A stretch of 64,000 bases of DNA from Heliopora coerulea (Eukaryota; Cnidaria; Anthozoa; Scleralcyonacea; Helioporidae): the NCBI GenBank assembly GCA_030142905.1, contig JASJOG010000112.1:846501-910500 (forward strand), given 5' to 3'. Under the pieces are notes generated by a model. The model made no database searches, had not been told where the DNA came from, and saw only the letters and a list, made by a program, of their open reading frames with translations. Positions 13,501 to 24,059 of the stretch are shown here, piece after piece. Within the stretch, counting starts at the first letter, position 1. Each line of letters opens with the position of its first letter. The translations under genes were made by a program, and so were the position numbers.

Positions 13501-14319
13501 GCTTCCCATAATCTTCATTGCCATCACTGTCACTCGAGGAGGCAGGACAATCACCTTGAAGCCGAGTATCACCTTGACAAATTGTTAATTCATCTTTCTT
13601 CTCAATTTGAAGAAAAGAAGATATGTTTCTTGTACTGGATGTAGCAGCTTCGATCCTGCGATTTTTCTCTGCTGTTTTAAATGCACCAGAATTATACTTT
13701 CGTTTTAAATTTGAGGCCACAAATTAGTATAGGAAATAACATGGTTCGAGAAGAATTAATGAAAAATGGCACGCGTATTTCGCTAAATATTTGTTTTACC
13801 GTCTGTAAAAGCTCGAGAAACAACGACGCTGACGTCAGTAACTAAATACCACTAGTAAAAAAAATTAAAAGTTAATTTCGATGTCATTAGCCCATCACAA
13901 ATAAGTAAAATTGATTGAAATTGTATTAACAGCGAAATTACCACAACCAAACTGAATTCCTGGAAAAACAAACGTTCGCCGAACGTTGTGACCGTCGTGT
14001 TCTTCAAACATGAAGTACCCGTTGAAGACCGCTGACCAGAGATCGGGCGGCGAATTGGCGCCTGAGATAAACTTATGACATATACCACGTTATTTAAAAT
14101 GGCAGCAACAACAGAAGAAATACGAATATCATTGTGAATAAAATGTTAGTGAAAATTACTCCCTTGGTTTATCATGTGATAGGAATCATAGGATATCATT
14201 TCTTCTAATTAATTTAAGTTTTTGAAGTCATGACGTCATTATAGATTTATCGGGGCCCCTTTGGGGTCGGGGGCCCTTAGGAGTTGCTCTAACCCTGACC
14301 TTAGTCCGTTACGCCACTG
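10592..14319. mobile_element. hAT transposon nested in the Tigger transposase gene, 3728 bp
   Basis: The ends are CAGTGGCGTAACGGA on the left and TCCGTTACGCCACTG on the right, with only small differences further in. It is flanked by perfect 8-bp direct repeats TATAGGCA (10584-10591 and 14320-14327). Removing the element and one repeat restores the Tigger reading frame across the site. Subterminal G/C-rich stretches (GGGGGCCCTTAGGAG) are shared by both ends. It carries a degraded transposase on the minus strand. Confidence 0.95.
11133..13720 (-). pseudogene. hAT transposase (TTF zinc finger, DUF4371, hATC), multiply frameshifted
   Basis: The first block (13720-12908) starts MASNLKRKYNSG, has an acidic-basic linker and a TTF-type finger with Cys/His residues around KPYCEVCWLFADRS and INRHEKSVLHIEA. 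The second block (about 12906-12369) is DUF4371-like, including FWSVILDSTSDISRVDQLSV. The third (12382-12014) contains the catalytic-core segment GQGYDGASVMSG and HCGCHNLNLVINDAV. The last blocks (11804-11133) end in the hATC dimerisation region. Blocks are in different frames: lesions lie near 12906, 12375, 12050, 11615 and 11300, plus in-frame stops. It resembles ZMYM1-like transposase-derived proteins, a common misannotation in animal genomes. Non-functional. Confidence 0.85.
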
Positions 14320-14529
14320 TATAGGCAGTGACCTTTTTACCTGAATGTGACTGTGATTTATCGGTTTCCATGTTCGACATGAGCTTTGCAATACTGAGCT
14401 CGTATTTCAGGAAATCTTAACCTGGTACCGTCGGAGCTCACAGAAAAGTTTTTTGCTTGTGTCTGGCTAGCGTGACAACGACTGAAAGCTGAGGAGTTTT
14501 CTTGTAAAAGGTTGCGCCGACAAAACCCT

Positions 14530-14536
14530 TATAAAA
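14530..14536 (+). promoter_or_regulatory. TATA box of the HIRAN-like ORF
   Basis: TATAAAA lies 47 nt before the ATG at 14583, a spacing that fits a short 5' UTR. It sits in the roughly 200-bp gap between the divergent transposase start (14380) and the HIRAN start, so this gap probably acts as a two-way promoter of the Tigger element. Confidence 0.5.
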
Positions 14537-14582
14537 CGTTCTTACTAGTATACTGAGTTCAGCTGATGATTGTCTGGCATGT

Positions 14583-15053
14583 ATGGCTCGTTCATGCCCA
14601 TTGTCATTGATACCGTGGAGTTTTACATTCGTCTATGAGGTTGAATTCTCTACTGTCATAGGAGGTCACCACGTTTACAAAGCAACATGGTCTCCAACCT
14701 TAGGAGAGTCTCTGACATGCAGGAAAGACGAACGTAACGAAGCTAATGAACACGATGAATACGCTATTAGAACTTATCTTGATGATAACCAACTTGTTGG
14801 CCACGTGTCGATGGAGCTTTCCTTTCTTGTTTACACTTTTTTGAGAGCCCACCGAGACAACAACGTACAAGTCAAAGTAACGGGAAGAAAGACGCTGGAA
14901 AATGGACTTGTTGTGCCCGCATCTTTCCAAGCTAGAACGACAAACTTAGCCATGGCTAAAAGATTTGAAGGAGAGATCTGTCGATTGAGAGAACTTTGCT
15001 CTCACATGGAGATCAAAATTGAAACACTGAGAAGAAGACGAGTTTCGCTCTAA
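14583..15053 (+). CDS. HIRAN-like domain protein carried by the Tigger element
   Basis: Intact 156-codon ORF. Residues about 15-115 look like a HIRAN-type beta-barrel: an early GGHHVYKATWSPTLGESLTC segment, then N-E-H-D-E-Y-A-I (the family's NEHDxxAV core), VGHVSMELSFL and a run ending VTGRKTLENGLVVPA. HIRAN domains bind DNA ends or gapped DNA in helicases such as HLTF. Stand-alone versions are often found near transposases in cnidarian and protist genomes. The C-terminus (about 125-156) is a charged helix rich in Arg. The ORF is complete while the neighbouring transposase is broken. It is placed inside the Tigger boundaries, head-to-head with the transposase. The role is inferred: it may assist element DNA processing. 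Confidence 0.75.
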   Translation: MARSCPLSLIPWSFTFVYEVEFSTVIGGHHVYKATWSPTLGESLTCRKDERNEANEHDEYAIRTYLDDNQLVGHVSMELSFLVYTFLRAHRDNNVQVKVTGRKTLENGLVVPASFQARTTNLAMAKRFEGEICRLRELCSHMEIKIETLRRRRVSL

Positions 15054-15226
15054 TCCGGCTAATGTGTGCAAATAAAATGTTGAAGGACAGTTGATTTATA
15101 CTGATACTTCATCTCTTATCGGTTGGGTAATCATTTACATACAGTGGTTCCCTGACGAAAGGAACGAAGGAGGGGGGGGGGGGCACTTATTCGGAAGGGG
15201 CGATTATTGGAAGGAGGGCGCTTATT

Positions 15227-15344
15227 TATGGCAAGCCATACCTGACAAAAGTGTATCGAGAAAATAATCGTAAGGCGAGAAAATAATCGTTAGGCGAGAA
15301 AATAATCGTAAGGCGAGATGTGTGACTGTACGTCTGGTCAGCGG
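15227..15344 (+). repeat. Left terminal inverted repeat with three 19-bp subrepeats
   Basis: The left terminus matches the right terminus (21209-21288) base for base, apart from two extra copies of a 19-bp unit with core GAGAAAATAATCGTAAGGC. Three copies lie at about 15258-15317, against one on the right. 118 minus 80 equals 38, or 2 x 19. These are candidate transposase-binding repeats. The integrase ATG starts only 20 nt inside the repeat. Confidence 0.85.
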
Positions 15345-15364
15345 TCGTTTGTAGTTAAACAAAC

Positions 15365-16848
15365 ATGGCGTCATCTTCACTTGGCCACGAAGAGCTGAGA
15401 GACTTTCTCGAATCTGTTAACACATTGTTAAACCAGATTCAGCGTTCGTTGACGATCAGTGACCCTATTTGGATAGAACACTGTAAGAACAAGCTTGAGA
15501 ACTACATCTCAATTTTGGCAACTATTTCTGCGACTGTAAATTACAACACGTCGCAGAGCCAACAAGAACGGACAGAAGGCTCCGCTTCATTAGGTGTACT
15601 GCTCAACAGTCTAACTTCTGGCATGGAAAAAGAGCTGGAAAGGCTTTCAGAAGTTCTGGAAATGTCCTCTTCCCAGGAAAGAAGGGAAGTCACTTTTCTG
15701 CTGCCTAGTACTGGAGGAAGACCAGCTTTTAGTATAACAAAAGCTCAAGTCGAATCATTGAGAGAGACAGGAATGAACTGGAAAACAATTGCTGAGTTTC
15801 TTGGTGTGTCTGAACGAACCCTTCACCGAAGAAGAATCGAGTATGGCATCGAATCCAACTTCACAGAGATATCTGACAGTGATTTGGATGACCAAATTGA
15901 AGAGATACTTCACCTGACCCCATACAGTGGTGAATGTTATGTTAGAGGAAGTTTAAAAGGAAGAAATATCAATGTTCAGAGGTCAAGAATGAGAGAAAGT
16001 CTCAGCAGGGTTGATGCAATTGGTAGAAGACTGCGAAAAAGGTATGCAATCTGTCACCGAGTATATAATGTCCCTGGTCCGAATTACTTGTGGCACATTG
16101 ACTCCAACCACAAGCTGATATCATGGAGGTTTGTCATACATGGCTGTATAGATGGATTTAGCCGAACAGTTATTTATCTTACATGCTGTACCAACAACAG
16201 AGCTGCAACTGTTCTGGACTTGTTCGAAAGTGGAGTTCAGGAATTTGGTTTACCTTCCAGAGTGCGAGGTGATCATGGGGTGGAAAATGTGGATGTAGCA
16301 AGATTTATGATTGCCAGTAGAGGTGCAAATAGAGGAAGTTTTATTGCTGGAAGGAGTGTTCACAACCAGCATATAGAGCGATTATGGGCAGAAGTCAACA
16401 GAGTACTGTCTGCCCTTTATAAAGATGTCTTTGAGTTCCTCCAAGAGAGAATGTTGCTTGATTCCCAAAATGAAGTGCATTTATTTGCTCTTCATTTTGT
16501 TTATCTTCCACATATAAATGCCTCTTTGCAAGAATTCAAATGTCAGTGGAATCACCATTGTTTGAGGACAGCCGACCAATAACATTATGGGAAACAAATA
16601 TGATAAATATTCCAGATGATTCACCTCTGATTAGCTTTGATGAATATGGAATTGACTATAATGGCCCAGTACCCAATGTTGTCATTGATAATAATGTCAT
16701 TGTACCCGATTCAGAGGTGAAGATTACAGAAGGCCAGGTGAGGCATTTAGAAAGCCATGTTAACCCCCTTGCTCAAGATGGAAATCATGGCATTGACCAT
16801 TTTATAAGGACACTTGACATTGTTGACACTTTTGTCAATCATGACTAA
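15365..16848 (+). pseudogene. rve/DDE integrase-like transposase, one frameshift
   Basis: A 405-codon ORF (15365-16582) continues in another frame at 16540-16848. The join lies near 16575, where HHCLRTA runs into RPITLWE. The N-terminus is helical, a helix-turn-helix lies at about 124-158 ([20 protein letters not shown]), and the integrase core follows: D246 in [10 protein letters not shown]303 in RGDHGVEN and E338 in HNQHIERLW, with 34 residues between the last two, as in retroviral-type integrases and IS3/IS481. The family is the eukaryotic integrase core domain found in animal and fungal DNA transposons. All three catalytic acids are kept, so the single frameshift is the only visible lesion and could be recent or a sequencing error. 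Confidence 0.85.
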
Positions 16849-17600
16849 ATTTAAGAACTGTAGCATGTCACGTACATGCTCTTAATTGGTCATATATTCA
16901 TATTTCTTTGATGAAAATTTAATATAAGTGGTCACGGTATTACTTTTATCTTTGTGTTAGTGTGACAATATCATCATGACTTTAATAATAACACAGAATT
17001 TCAATAAACTCATAATATATTTAAGATAACATGGCCTCTTGGAGATATGAATTTCATATTCCCACCTTGAGAATACTTGTTTTGAGGGCAGCAAGTTTAT
17101 TAGTTGTCTGAATTCTTCTATCTGTCCATTTAACTTGTGATAGACACTCCAACCTATCAGTAATACAGTAATGTGATACCACAAACCTCCAAAAATAAAA
17201 CCCACATCTTTTAAATCTATTCAATTATAAAATATCACCCAAAAATAAGCCCATACAACTATGAACTACACTATATGCATACAATTTTAATTAGGAAATG
17301 TATCAATTTTGTCATGCAAAACTACTATCAAGTTAAATTACATCCACCCAAACATTTTTTGAACAAATGTGAGAACAGGGACATGCTTTCAGAAGTATGT
17401 ATTTGCATATTTTTAAAATATGCTGTGTGTAAGGAACATTCTTATAAAAATAAAAGTATAGTAGTCCCATTTAATTTTGGCCTCAGCTTTTCAATAGCAA
17501 GATAATAAATAACAACGTACTGGAACACAACACTTAATTAGTAAATGTAAACTCAGTTTCAGTTGGTCATATGCAGATAAGGTTTATTTCACACTTGGAA

Positions 17601-20600
17601 TCAAACAAGATCAAATGACCATGCCTGCTCTTCTCTCATCACATTGGTGAACTCTTCTGCCAGCTCCATGTAAGACTCATATGTGGTCGAAAGCTCCAAG
17701 TTTGGCCCACATGTATGAACAACAGGAAGACGCTGGAATCCACTGAGTGAATTGAATGTCACTTCAATTGGTTCACAAGACAACACATTACTGCCAGTAA
17801 CATAATGCAAAAACCTTTCCAAAGCTTTACCTTCCAAGGACTTTATGTACCTTTTCAGATGACTGATGACCTGCCTCTCAGATTCATCTGCTGTTTCAGC
17901 TTTCAAGAGTTTGATGATTTTCTTGGCTGTTGGATGCTTGCTGTCATATAACTCTGAGACTCCCTGTGGTGTCTTAAAAGTTGAATCAACTTGAAGCATC
18001 TTTAGTATTGGTGTCCAACAGTGTACAATGTATCTTGGTTTTTGTACCAATTCTTGGTGTGCTAATTCATAAATGATTGACTGTATGTTTTCCTTGGTTG
18101 GGATTCTTTGGCATTTACACATTGATAGAAACTCCAGTACATCTTCATCACTTGGGTTAAAATGTTCACTAAGACACATGTCAAGCACCACTCGGTCTTC
18201 ACTAGCCACAAAGGAAAGAAATGATGCCAGCAAAAATTCTCTGCTCAAACTTTCCTCACCAAATAAACATATGTTGACAAATAATTGAGACAGCTTTAGT
18301 GGGAAATAGTTCAGCACTCTGTGGCCATAAACAAGAACCCTAGCAATTGATTGCCACTGCAGTTTCTGGAGGTCATGTCTAATAAGAGGAGTTCTCTCAG
18401 TGCCTCCTGATGTAAAACTTGTAAAAACTTCTTGCCAGAAATGTGTTAATACATCCAAGATGACACCTCTGCCTTTACCCTTTTCCTCTTGGCCATTAGC
18501 ATCAATAACGGTTATATTAATCAAAAAATTCAGTATATCTGCATCATTGAAAACATTGATAACATCAGTGCGGATTGTTGTACGATGTACGACAACTTGT
18601 TTTAGTGGTGCATCCTCTGGGAATGTAGGTGCACCAATGGTGTTGGCAGTTGGATCAGCATTTCCCTCTGCTAAAACAATGCAATGAAAATAAACTGAGC
18701 ATAAAGCAGAAATGATGCTGTCTCTATCAATTATCACAGCAAAAATCTTTACTGTAGATTTTTTTTTCAGAACAAAATTTTTTTAAAGGATTCCCACACC
18801 ACAACACAGGACAAGATCAATACAAAAACAAGCATGATGTCTCCTCTGGCATTTGCAAGGATAAAACAAAAAGAATGTTTCTTTGTTTCGTTTTTTATTC
18901 AGTTCTTGGCTTATGCTTGGACTGTGATCTTATGCATTTCTTTGTTTTGCCTTTTGTGTTGTCCTTATGCTTATGGTTATGCTAAAGTGTGCACCAGCCT
19001 TTAAACATTTTGTCATAATCACATAATGATATTGCACTAAGATGAAATGATTTCTATAGACAACAGATTAGAATGCATACATTAATGTATTATCCATTCT
19101 ATGCTCAATGGTTTTCATTGATAATTTACAATATTAAGCTTAACCTACTATTCTGAATTAATGTCACTTTAACAACAAGCTGCAACAAGTTTGTAAGCCA
19201 ATGTCTCTTACAAAACATGATAAGAACTAAATGCAGTTTTTGATTACCTTGTGTTAAGGTATCTTCAAAGTCTACTAACATTGGGTCACTTTGTATTTGA
19301 CACTCATCATCAATCTCATCTGAAACTCAGACATACACAAATAAATATTGTAATTGTCAAATGAAGAAATTAGGCTAAGAAAGACTTTGAAATACAGTTT
19401 AGTTTCCAAATACACAACAAATATTTTGCTTGTAATTGATAAAGGGAGTGTTGTTGACTTCTTGTGTATCAAACATGGTATTTTCTAGAATATGTAATGA
19501 CATATTGAGGACAATCAGCAGAAACAAACAAGTTTGTTCCTTCTGAACCACTAGCAAATATTCTTGATGTTCTCAGATTGAATATTTTTACATGTTTTCA
19601 TGCAACTTCACATTCAGCTTGTCAGTGTCAATGTCATTGTTGGTAACAATCAACAATGGTTCCCAATATACACAAACAAGATTTTAATGCTACAGTACAA
19701 ATATGCAATACCTTGTACTAACAAATCTGTATCTTCAATTACAACTTGAGGTGGTTGTGCTCTTAATTGCTGCTGTTGTTGAGCTTGATCTGATTCTATA
19801 TGAGTAAGCAAAATGTTAAACTAATAATTGTAGATAAAATAAATGCAAACTTGTTTGCTTTTAAGCACATAGTTCTGTGTAAAACTGTAAGAGAAGAAGG
19901 GGGGATAGTCACAACTCACAAGGTTATAACAAAAACTCTATATTTCATTAAACACAAAAATAAATAAAAGGTATAATTATCATACCGTCAGACTATCTGG
20001 GGTAAACCTTAAGTCCAAGCTACAAATCCCCCTCTGTTAGGTCTTAATACTGACCGCTGCATTAAAATCAAACCATTTGCTTACCTGTACCAGCAGAAGA
20101 GGTACCAACATCATTCAAGTAAGGAGACCTCAGATTAGCAGTACCAGCATTGCCCATGCCAGAAGATATCACACTAGTAGCTGTACCACCATTACCCGCA
20201 CAAGATGATCTTGCATCAGTTGAAGATGTATCAGCATTACTCATGCCTGACTTCGTTGTCTAAGTGTTGTTTTGTAGTAAACGAAGAAAGGCACGAAATG
20301 AGTTGTCAAGTATGTCAGTATAAATCCCTGTAAGTTTATTGTAAAATAAACACGAAATAAAACAATTTACAAGTGAAATGATTGTTACCTGACAATCCGT
20401 TCCTGCATTTAACAATGCACGACTTGGGCGTACATAGACTGGTTTTTGCATGAACAGCCGATGAAGAATGACGCCATCAATTCCCAATTGGCCTGGAGCC
20501 AAGGTAGGCCGCACCAAACTAGTGTGGACGGACATAAGTAATTCGATATCAACATCAGGGGGAATTTTCTCATCGATTGCCTCAATGATGGTGGTTTCAA

Positions 20601-21162
20601 CTAGGGCGGCGGAAAGGTCTTTTGTAAAACGACAGGCGTTTATTACATGACCATTTTCTGTAAGCAAAACGCGGGCTCCTTGACGCGGCACGGTAGTTTC
20701 ATCAGGGCCGCTTAAAAGTATCAAGTCTCGCAAGAAGGGCTTCTTATCAATAGCAGCGGTGCGGTTTCTTCTTCTTCGAGATTGAGACGACATTGATCTT
20801 TGGCCAGGAAAATTTCTTCTTATCCCAAAGGCACTACGTCTAATGGGGAGACGATCTACTCTTGACGAAGCTGTAGCGCCCAGTTGTCCACCTTGTGGCA
20901 CTTGGCTGACTAACTGTTGTCTGGCACGGTCTTCTTGCGGTCGACTTCTTGTTGAACCGGTGAAGACGTTTCGAACTTCAGCATTGATGTTGCCGTTATT
21001 GTTTTGCTGAGGTGAAATTGCTTCAGAGAGCTCTTCTACCCTATTAAGTAATTGCCTGATAATGTTGGAATTACCATTTCGCGCCATTACGTCTGTTTTC
21101 CAACCTTTCTGGCTGTGATACGCGCACTGCACGTGAACACAGAATACACGTGGATACCGCAT
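17601..21162 (-). CDS. HECT-like E3 ubiquitin ligase protein (G2E3-like), five exons, transposon cargo
   Basis: Minus-strand spliced model: 21162-20389, 20259-20085, 19789-19712, 19319-19248 and 18670-17601, all GT-AG, phases 0,1,1,1, about 723 residues. The start may be the ATG at 21162 or at 21087. Exon 1 has a Ser/Arg-rich stretch and a conserved block (LLSGPDETTVPRQGA ... PGQLGIDGVILHRLFMQKP). Exons 2-4 encode a low-complexity Ser/Gly, Gln and acidic linker. Exon 5 ends in a HECT C-lobe: IEVTFNSLSGFQRLP then HTCGPNLELSTTY. The Cys of HTC, about 36 residues from the end, matches the HECT catalytic cysteine. Similar proteins are annotated in animals as G2/M-phase-specific E3 ligase-like. 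All exons lie within the transposon, convergent with its integrase. No lesions were seen, so it may be active. Function in transposition is unknown. Confidence 0.78.
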
Positions 21163-21208
21163 ACATTAATAAATGGTAATCAATGATAATACTGCCTCAA
21201 TGATAATG

Positions 21209-21288
21209 CCGCTGACCAGACGTACAGTCACACATCTCGCCTTACGATTATTTTCTCGATACACTTTTGTCAGGTATGGCTTGCCATA
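21209..21288 (-). repeat. Right terminal inverted repeat, 80 bp
   Basis: This is the exact complement of the left terminus without its two additional 19-bp copies. It lies 46 bp upstream of the first ATG (21162) of the HECT-like gene, so it may contain that gene's promoter. Confidence 0.85.
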
Positions 21289-21381
21289 CTTATTCAAATC
21301 ATTACAGTAGCTTAGACTTTGAACTTTACATACGTCAGTCATGACGTCAAGGAGTTCCTTCAGAAATGGCTAACGTAAGCA

Positions 21382-21521
21382 CTTCATATATAAAGCTTTG
21401 AGTAGCAAAGGTTTCCATTGCCGTGAGAGATCAGCGAGTTGAACTGTTGAAGAGATCGGTGAGAACCATTTCCTTGCTCAGCTAGTTAAAGTTATTGGCA
21501 GTGGTTTAAACATAAAGGTAA
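21382..21521 (+). promoter_or_regulatory. Candidate TATA promoter and non-coding first exon
   Basis: ATATATAAAG lies near 21386. A short exon-like stretch follows and ends TAAACATAAAG|GTAAAAC near 21515. It lies just outside the Tigger element. It could be a 5' UTR exon of a gene to the right such as the first TNF receptor, but no transcript evidence can be seen. Confidence 0.2.
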
Positions 21522-24059
21522 AACACCGAGGGTTTAAATATTCTTAGTAGACTCTAAACAAGTTGCCGCATGAAAAATTAATCTCTTTATGAATCTGTTA
21601 TAAGTGTTGACTAAAGTTAAAGAAACGGTGGTTAACCGAATGGTCTTGCAAAGTGTTCATTTTAATGGCATCAGACGCTCATAAATTCCATGCGCTTGCG
21701 CTACGTTAACGGTTACTTTATAAGTAGTGTCGACTCGAAGTAATTTAAAGGTAAATTCACTACCGACGATTTTTGTGAGACAGAATATACCCTTCTTCGT
21801 GTACTCAAAGAAGGTCTGGTCAGCTGCGTTGAAGCGGGGTTGTCGTACAAATGTGATTCTTAGTTCTACGGCTTAAAAGACAGTCGAAATTAAGAATTCA
21901 AATGACTGGAACGTTTATGTATTTATGAATACCAGGGAACTGATTGACTTAAGAGACCACTCACCGATGAGAATATTTCTATGGTATCAGTAAACATAGT
22001 GGTTGATAAACGAGGATTGATTGCTGATTTTTATGCTAAAGGCATTTGAAACAAATGTGAGGAACAAGGATTTGTGAAAATAAATTGCAACGTATTAATT
22101 AACGTGGGGAAAAAAATATGACAGGTCATCGCATTCCTGACATTTCTTCATTTTTCTGTGTTACATACGAATTGATTGAACTACTTACAGCAACAAGTTG
22201 ACCGTTTAATGTACAGTACGGCCAGAGTTTTTTCGAGTTTCGCCGTATTTTGTCGAGTTCGTAGGGCGAGTCAAAATACATATGACGAGTGAAATCTCCA
22301 GTAGTGCTTTACACTAAATTCCTAAAATAATTAAACTTCCGGAAGTTGAATAAACCTAAGGATTAGGTAACATGTCATTCATTGTGTGCTGCTTCTCGAT
22401 CGGTTGAGGTGAACGTTCCTCAAATTCGGACGCGGAACATGTAGATTTCGAGCAACTTTATTTCAGTTTGTCGACACGGAGAAAAAAAAGTTCACGCTCT
22501 CGGCAAGCCTCCAGCGAAAGGAACACTATCACCAGTGGCGTAAGAAGCAAATGTAACTTAGGAGGGCAAAAGCTTCCAGGAGCACCTCTGCGCACAGAAA
22601 GCGTACCCTCAAAATAGATAACATCTATCACCCCAGTTCTTTTGATTGACGTTTGCATTTACTGAAAGTGAAAACTATTAGCTTGGAGATCCTTCTCCTA
22701 TGTTACTGGCTTTACCCATTCTGTCATTTGATTAATTTGCAGTGTCGTCCCCAGACCTCAGAGTATTGTGGGCCCGGGAAACCGAACGATTGAACCGAAC
22801 GCGCCACCCCCCAGAGGATTCCAGGGGAATGGTTCCCAGAAGTTTTTTTAAAAAAGGAAATTATCGGATTAATTACACCAGGGAAAACCGCTGGATCTGA
22901 CTGTTGCTGTCGCTGAACTGCTTCGGGTTAATCAATGCAATACTTTTCGCTGAAAACAATTTTAAGCTTTGGGTGACTTTTGGCTTTTCGTTTTCTTTTG
23001 TTTGTATAATTTTTTTTACTTATTTTATTTCATTATAAAAAAAATAAAAAATGCGGGCCCGGGCCTGCCGGCCTATGGACTGGGCACGCCACTGACTTGT
23101 GATGATACTTTGGTATTCTCGGATACTAATTCAACAGGAAAAGCTCAAGCTTCTTGGTTAGACTGATGTCAGAGTATAAGTGATGTTGTTCAATGTGGGG
23201 TTTCTTGATCGTATTCCTATGTATCTTATAATCTATAAACCCAAGTAAGAGGGCAAAAACTGACGCGTTATACTTCCTTACGTAAAGACATTTCTTTTTT
23301 CTCTAAAAAGGGCACTTTTCATGCTTAAAAAGGGCACTTCTTCTGGTTTCAAAGTGGTTGGGGGGCACGTGTCCAAATGTCCCCCCGTTCCTACACCTAT
23401 GACTATCCCAACGATCAACGTGACACATGAGATATAACTATTGGCTACAACATAATAGTTGTTGACAAGTAAAACGCATAACTGAGTTCGAGCTTAAGGG
23501 CTTGTCACCCAGACAAATAGCTTACAGGAAATTAACAACCACACATAAATCGATCCAGACATGGTGAACATTCACGAATACAATTTTGTTTAAAACATCG
23601 TGCGCACGGAGCACATTGGGTCAGTCAAAACTTGTCAAAACTGTTTTTTCTTTTTTTGAAAGACAAATATTCTATTGATCAGATATCAGTATAACTTTAC
23701 TCGTCCATCGCGTTATTCAGACTCGTCGAAAAAACCTTAACAATTAAAAGTGATGTTACTTAACTTACATGGGCGTCGGAAGCAGGGGCCTGGGAATCCC
23801 CACTTTTTGGTGGGGGCCAGAGTATGTGTGGAGTCCCCATTTTTTAACTGCCTAGTAATATCAAACTAAACACTTGTGATTGTTAAATAAGGTCGCTGCT
23901 GAGTTAAATGTTATTTTTCATTAGAACCTTTAGAAAACCACAAATTCGACTTAGAACAATATTCAGATTATAGTTTATGGCACTTGCATAATGAGGTCAA
24001 CCGGCGATCGTTTTTAACTCTTTGGAGCACACTGTCGCACAAACCAATACTGAGATTCG
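21522..24059. other. No gene; hAT-like ends at 22533 and 23094
   Basis: CAGTGGCGT begins at 22533 and its complement ends at 23094, so these may be the termini of a degraded hAT MITE. The flanking 8-mers do not match (ACTATCAC against ACTTGTGA), so the element is not certain. The rest has no ORF with a recognisable domain. The sequence near 23768 (GGGCGTCGGAAGC) also looks like a MITE end. Confidence 0.35.

Larger units (their letters stand above)
9284..14380 (-). pseudogene. pogo/Tigger-type DDE transposase, split by a hAT insertion
   Basis: Reading on the minus strand, an ATG at 14380-14378 opens a short N-terminus (MSNMETDKSQS). The hAT element then interrupts it, and it continues from 10583 with a helix-turn-helix region (RRRIREWRQNKSKLE), a CENP-B-type DNA-binding domain and a DDE_1 catalytic domain. 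Acidic residues lie in IAMDETAVW, LLAWDSFE and QPPDVVWNKPFK, the D-D-D pattern of pogo enzymes. Besides the insertion there is a TAG in the first helix (near 10550), a TGA and a TAG near 9893 and 9838, and a frameshift near 9810. The enzyme is dead. C-terminal residues end at 9284. It is transcribed divergently from the HIRAN ORF, about 200 bp apart. Confidence 0.85.
15227..21288. mobile_element. Integrase-type DNA transposon with HECT-like cargo (IS3EU-like), 6062 bp
   Basis: Both ends begin TATGGCAAGCCATACCTGAC and its complement. It is flanked by perfect 6-bp direct repeats CTTATT (15221-15226 and 21289-21294). Excising it with one repeat restores the Tigger right terminus exactly, so the borders are secure. 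It carries a plus-strand integrase-like gene at the left end and a minus-strand spliced HECT-like gene at the right end, pointing at each other. The rve-type DDE domain, 6-bp duplication and TAT start fit the group called IS3EU in repeat classifications. That name is my inference from memory and needs a database check. Confidence 0.9.
9052..21307. mobile_element. pogo/Tigger (Tc1/mariner) transposon, host of two nested elements
   Basis: The left end reads CTGTAATGATTTGAATAAG. After removing the inner 6.06-kb element and one copy of its target duplication, the right end is its exact complement over 24 nt. The element is flanked by TA at 9050-9051 and 21308-21309, as expected for Tc1/mariner. 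Subterminal copies of GCGCTTATT and variants occur at 9071-9146 on the left and 15186-15226 on the right and may be transposase-binding sites. Its own length, without the two insertions, is about 2.45 kb, normal for Tigger. It encodes a broken DDE transposase (minus) and a HIRAN-like ORF (plus). Confidence 0.9.

Noticed and set aside
18073..18687. Plus-strand ORFs opposite the HECT-like exon
   Set aside because: They are antisense shadows with no domain, while the minus strand carries the HECT motif and matching splice sites.
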